NCBI GenBank assembly: GCA_020850415.1
Contig: JADZER010000060.1
Location: 1 to 64,000, forward strand
From: Phycisphaerales bacterium
GTDB lineage: Bacteria > Planctomycetota > Phycisphaerae > Phycisphaerales > UBA1924
Direction of reading: 5' to 3'
DNA: 64,000 nt
Part shown: positions 62,649 through 64,000 of the stretch, one piece after another
How the letters are laid out: every line of letters begins with the position of its first letter
Position numbering within the stretch: position 1 is the first letter of the stretch
Notes under the pieces: generated by a model
The model's input: the letters and a program-made list of their open reading frames with translations, nothing else
What the model was told of the DNA's origin: nothing
Databases searched by the model: none
Program-made: the position numbers and the translations under genes

Positions 62649-63515
62649 TTAGGCCGCCCCCGCCGTGCCGCCCGCGACCGCGGTCGGCCGGAAGGTGACC
62701 TCGAACACCGCGCCCGGCCGGCCCGTCCCCGGCCGATCCGTGCGCCCGAACAGGCGGAGCATCCCGTCGGGCATCTCCTCCACGATCGACCGCGCGATCG
62801 CCAGGCCGATGCCCGACCCGCGCCGCTTGGTCGTGAACCCGAAGCGGAAGATCGTCTCGGTGGCGGCGTTGGGCAGCCCCACGCCGTCGTCGCGGATGGT
62901 CAGCCGCACCCGCCCGTCCTCGGTCCACCCCGCCGAGATCTCGACCAGGCCGCCGCCGGACCCGCCCGAGCCCGCCGCCGCGCCGATCGCCTCGATCGCG
63001 TTGGTCAGCCCGTTGACGATCACCGGGTACAGCGTGCCGGCGGGTACGCCGCACAGCCCGTTGGAGACGATGGTGTTGATCTTCACCCCGTGCTCGGCCG
63101 CGGCGGGGCTGAGCACATCGACCGCGTGAAAGATCGCTTCGCCCAGCTCGATCGGGGTCGCCGGGACCGACAGGTGCGCCCCGCCGTTGCCCGCCGCCCG
63201 CATCGCCGCGTCCACCAGCTCGGCCATCCGATGCAGCGACTGGCGGACGATCTCCAGGCGCCGCCGGGCCTCGTCGGGCGTCTCGCCCGGCCGGGGCTGC
63301 TCGGCGTCGTCCAGGGCCCGCTGGGCGAGCCCGAGCGAGCGGAGCGAGCCGTCGAGGATGTTGCCCAGCTCGTGCGCCAGGATCGTCAGCCGGTCGGCGC
63401 TCTCGCCCGATGCCCCCGCCGAGCGCGGGAGGGGCCGGGAGGCCTGGCGTGCACCGGGACGGCTCTGATCGCGCTGCGGCTCGTGGGGCTGGTCCATGTT
63501 GCCTGCAATCGACAC
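62649..63515 (-). CDS. Soluble histidine kinase, NtrB/FlgS-like
   Basis: 288 aa, no membrane segment or sensory domain before the dimerisation helix. Phospho-acceptor H48 in ILAHELGNILDGSLR; ATP-binding domain with N box GLTNAIEAI, G1 IRDDGVGLP and G2 GSGIGLAIARSIVEEM. First ~35 residues are basic/Pro-rich and may be disordered. GTG start at 63515; an ATG at 63497 is an alternative. Signal input must come from protein partners, as for FlgS. Confidence 0.88.
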   Translation of the reverse strand: MSIAGNMDQPHEPQRDQSRPGARQASRPLPRSAGASGESADRLTILAHELGNILDGSLRSLGLAQRALDDAEQPRPGETPDEARRRLEIVRQSLHRMAELVDAAMRAAGNGGAHLSVPATPIELGEAIFHAVDVLSPAAAEHGVKINTIVSNGLCGVPAGTLYPVIVNGLTNAIEAIGAAAGSGGSGGGLVEISAGWTEDGRVRLTIRDDGVGLPNAATETIFRFGFTTKRRGSGIGLAIARSIVEEMPDGMLRLFGRTDRPGTGRPGAVFEVTFRPTAVAGGTAGAA

Positions 63516-63636
63516 GCGAGGCCCGCGCCTGAAGGCGGTGTTGCCGCGACGCCACAGGCCGTGGCCGTCGGGGGTGGCGGGCCGGATTCTCGGACCCTCG
63601 CCCGTCCTCCGGGCCGGCTCCGCTCCCGGGCGGGGC

Positions 63637-64000
63637 TCAGCTCACACCCACCGCGACCGCGTCCCGCTCGCTGAGCATCCCGCCGTCGGAGCGCTGCCTG
63701 ACGGTGCCGTCGCGCTTCCAGCTCCGCTCGCAGCGCGGCTCGCCCCGCAGGTCGAGCAGGCGAGGCTCGGACGCCGAGCCATCGAGCCCGACCCGGCTCA
63801 CGCCCAGCAGGTCCGCCAGGTCGGTCGGGTCGAACCCCGCGAGCACGCCATCCGGATCGGGCAGCACGAGGCCCGCGTCGAGCGGGTTCTCGACGCCGAC
63901 CGCCGCCTTGCCGCGCTCCATGGCCAGCAGACCCGCCTCGCGGGCCGCCATCACGCGGGACCACCGCTCGTCGGCCCCGACGCCGAACCCCGCCGGCGAG
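63637..64000 (-). CDS. ileS: Isoleucyl-tRNA synthetase, C-terminal end (partial)
   Basis: The frame stays open to the window edge; ~120 C-terminal residues are visible. WSRVMAAREAGLLAMERGKAAVGVENPLDAG resembles the stem-contact region of IleRS, and RGEPRCERSWKRDGTVRQRSDGGMLSERDAVAVG resembles its C-terminal zinc domain with only one of the expected cysteines left. Downstream (63516-63636) nothing is seen but spacer. The call rests on these segments alone; the catalytic core is outside. Confidence 0.55.
   Translation of the reverse strand, partial: SPAGFGVGADERWSRVMAAREAGLLAMERGKAAVGVENPLDAGLVLPDPDGVLAGFDPTDLADLLGVSRVGLDGSASEPRLLDLRGEPRCERSWKRDGTVRQRSDGGMLSERDAVAVGVS

Noticed and set aside
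61611-63674. 687-aa plus-strand frame
   Set aside because: Antisense of the response regulator and kinase genes, which have complete motifs.

Overview
The window is a GC-rich bacterial chromosome segment that most resembles a flagellated planctomycete of the class Phycisphaerae. The evidence is a secreted protein with the planctomycete-type N-terminal LEPR-like motif (LESLEARIVLAA), a fused AroD-AroE shikimate enzyme, a futalosine-pathway menaquinone enzyme (MqnC), a tricorn-type peptidase, an FmdB-like protein and a complete set of flagellar axial genes. This assignment is inference from gene content; no 16S rRNA gene is present. No prophage, insertion sequence, CRISPR array or integrated element was seen.

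Layout. 1-426 is non-coding and built of diverged repeats. 427-2940 (minus) holds mqnC and xerD. 3058-17055 is one long minus-strand flagellar block: flgF, flgG, flgA, flgH, flgI, a FlgJ-like rod-binding gene, an flgN-like gene, flgK, flgL, fliW, csrA and two flagellins. It runs from distal rod through rings, hook junction and filament, with the FliW-CsrA control pair next to the flagellins. 17258-26526 holds fmdB-like, an M32 carboxypeptidase, a PilZ protein, metK, purM, a small membrane protein, aroDE, rsmE and an acidic membrane-anchored protein. 26704-31732 holds acpP-fabF, a secreted M28 peptidase and aroB. 31743-35348 (minus) holds a methyltransferase, an HD protein, lhgO and pilT. A tRNA-Ala and a divergent znuACB-type metal-uptake operon with a Fur-family operator follow. 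38628-40050 holds an ECF sigma factor, a membrane partner and a 61-aa protein.

40051-40641 has no conventional gene. It holds a GC-rich, hairpin-rich stretch, a 12-codon ORF behind a 15-nt perfect complement of the usual 16S rRNA 3' tail, a terminator and a long inverted 8-bp-unit repeat. 40642-52224 (minus) carries yebC, a large TPR lipoprotein, a HhH-like protein, rbfA, ylxP (DUF503), infB, nusA and fliM, mostly a transcription/translation operon with ATGA stop-start overlaps. 52405-61115 (plus) carries a DsbD-like thiol:disulfide protein, tRNA-Gly, the tricorn peptidase and the LEPR-type secreted protein. 61143-63515 (minus) is a sigma-54 activator with a soluble histidine kinase, plausible regulators of the flagellar genes. 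The window ends inside what looks like ileS.

The main themes are flagellar structure and its post-transcriptional control, shikimate and fatty-acid core metabolism, and secreted proteolysis. The points I rate highest for follow-up are the 40.1-40.5 kb RNA-like locus, an 8-bp repeat family that also interrupts mqnC in frame, a second in-frame insertion in aroB, and a candidate domain inserted in both secreted peptidases.
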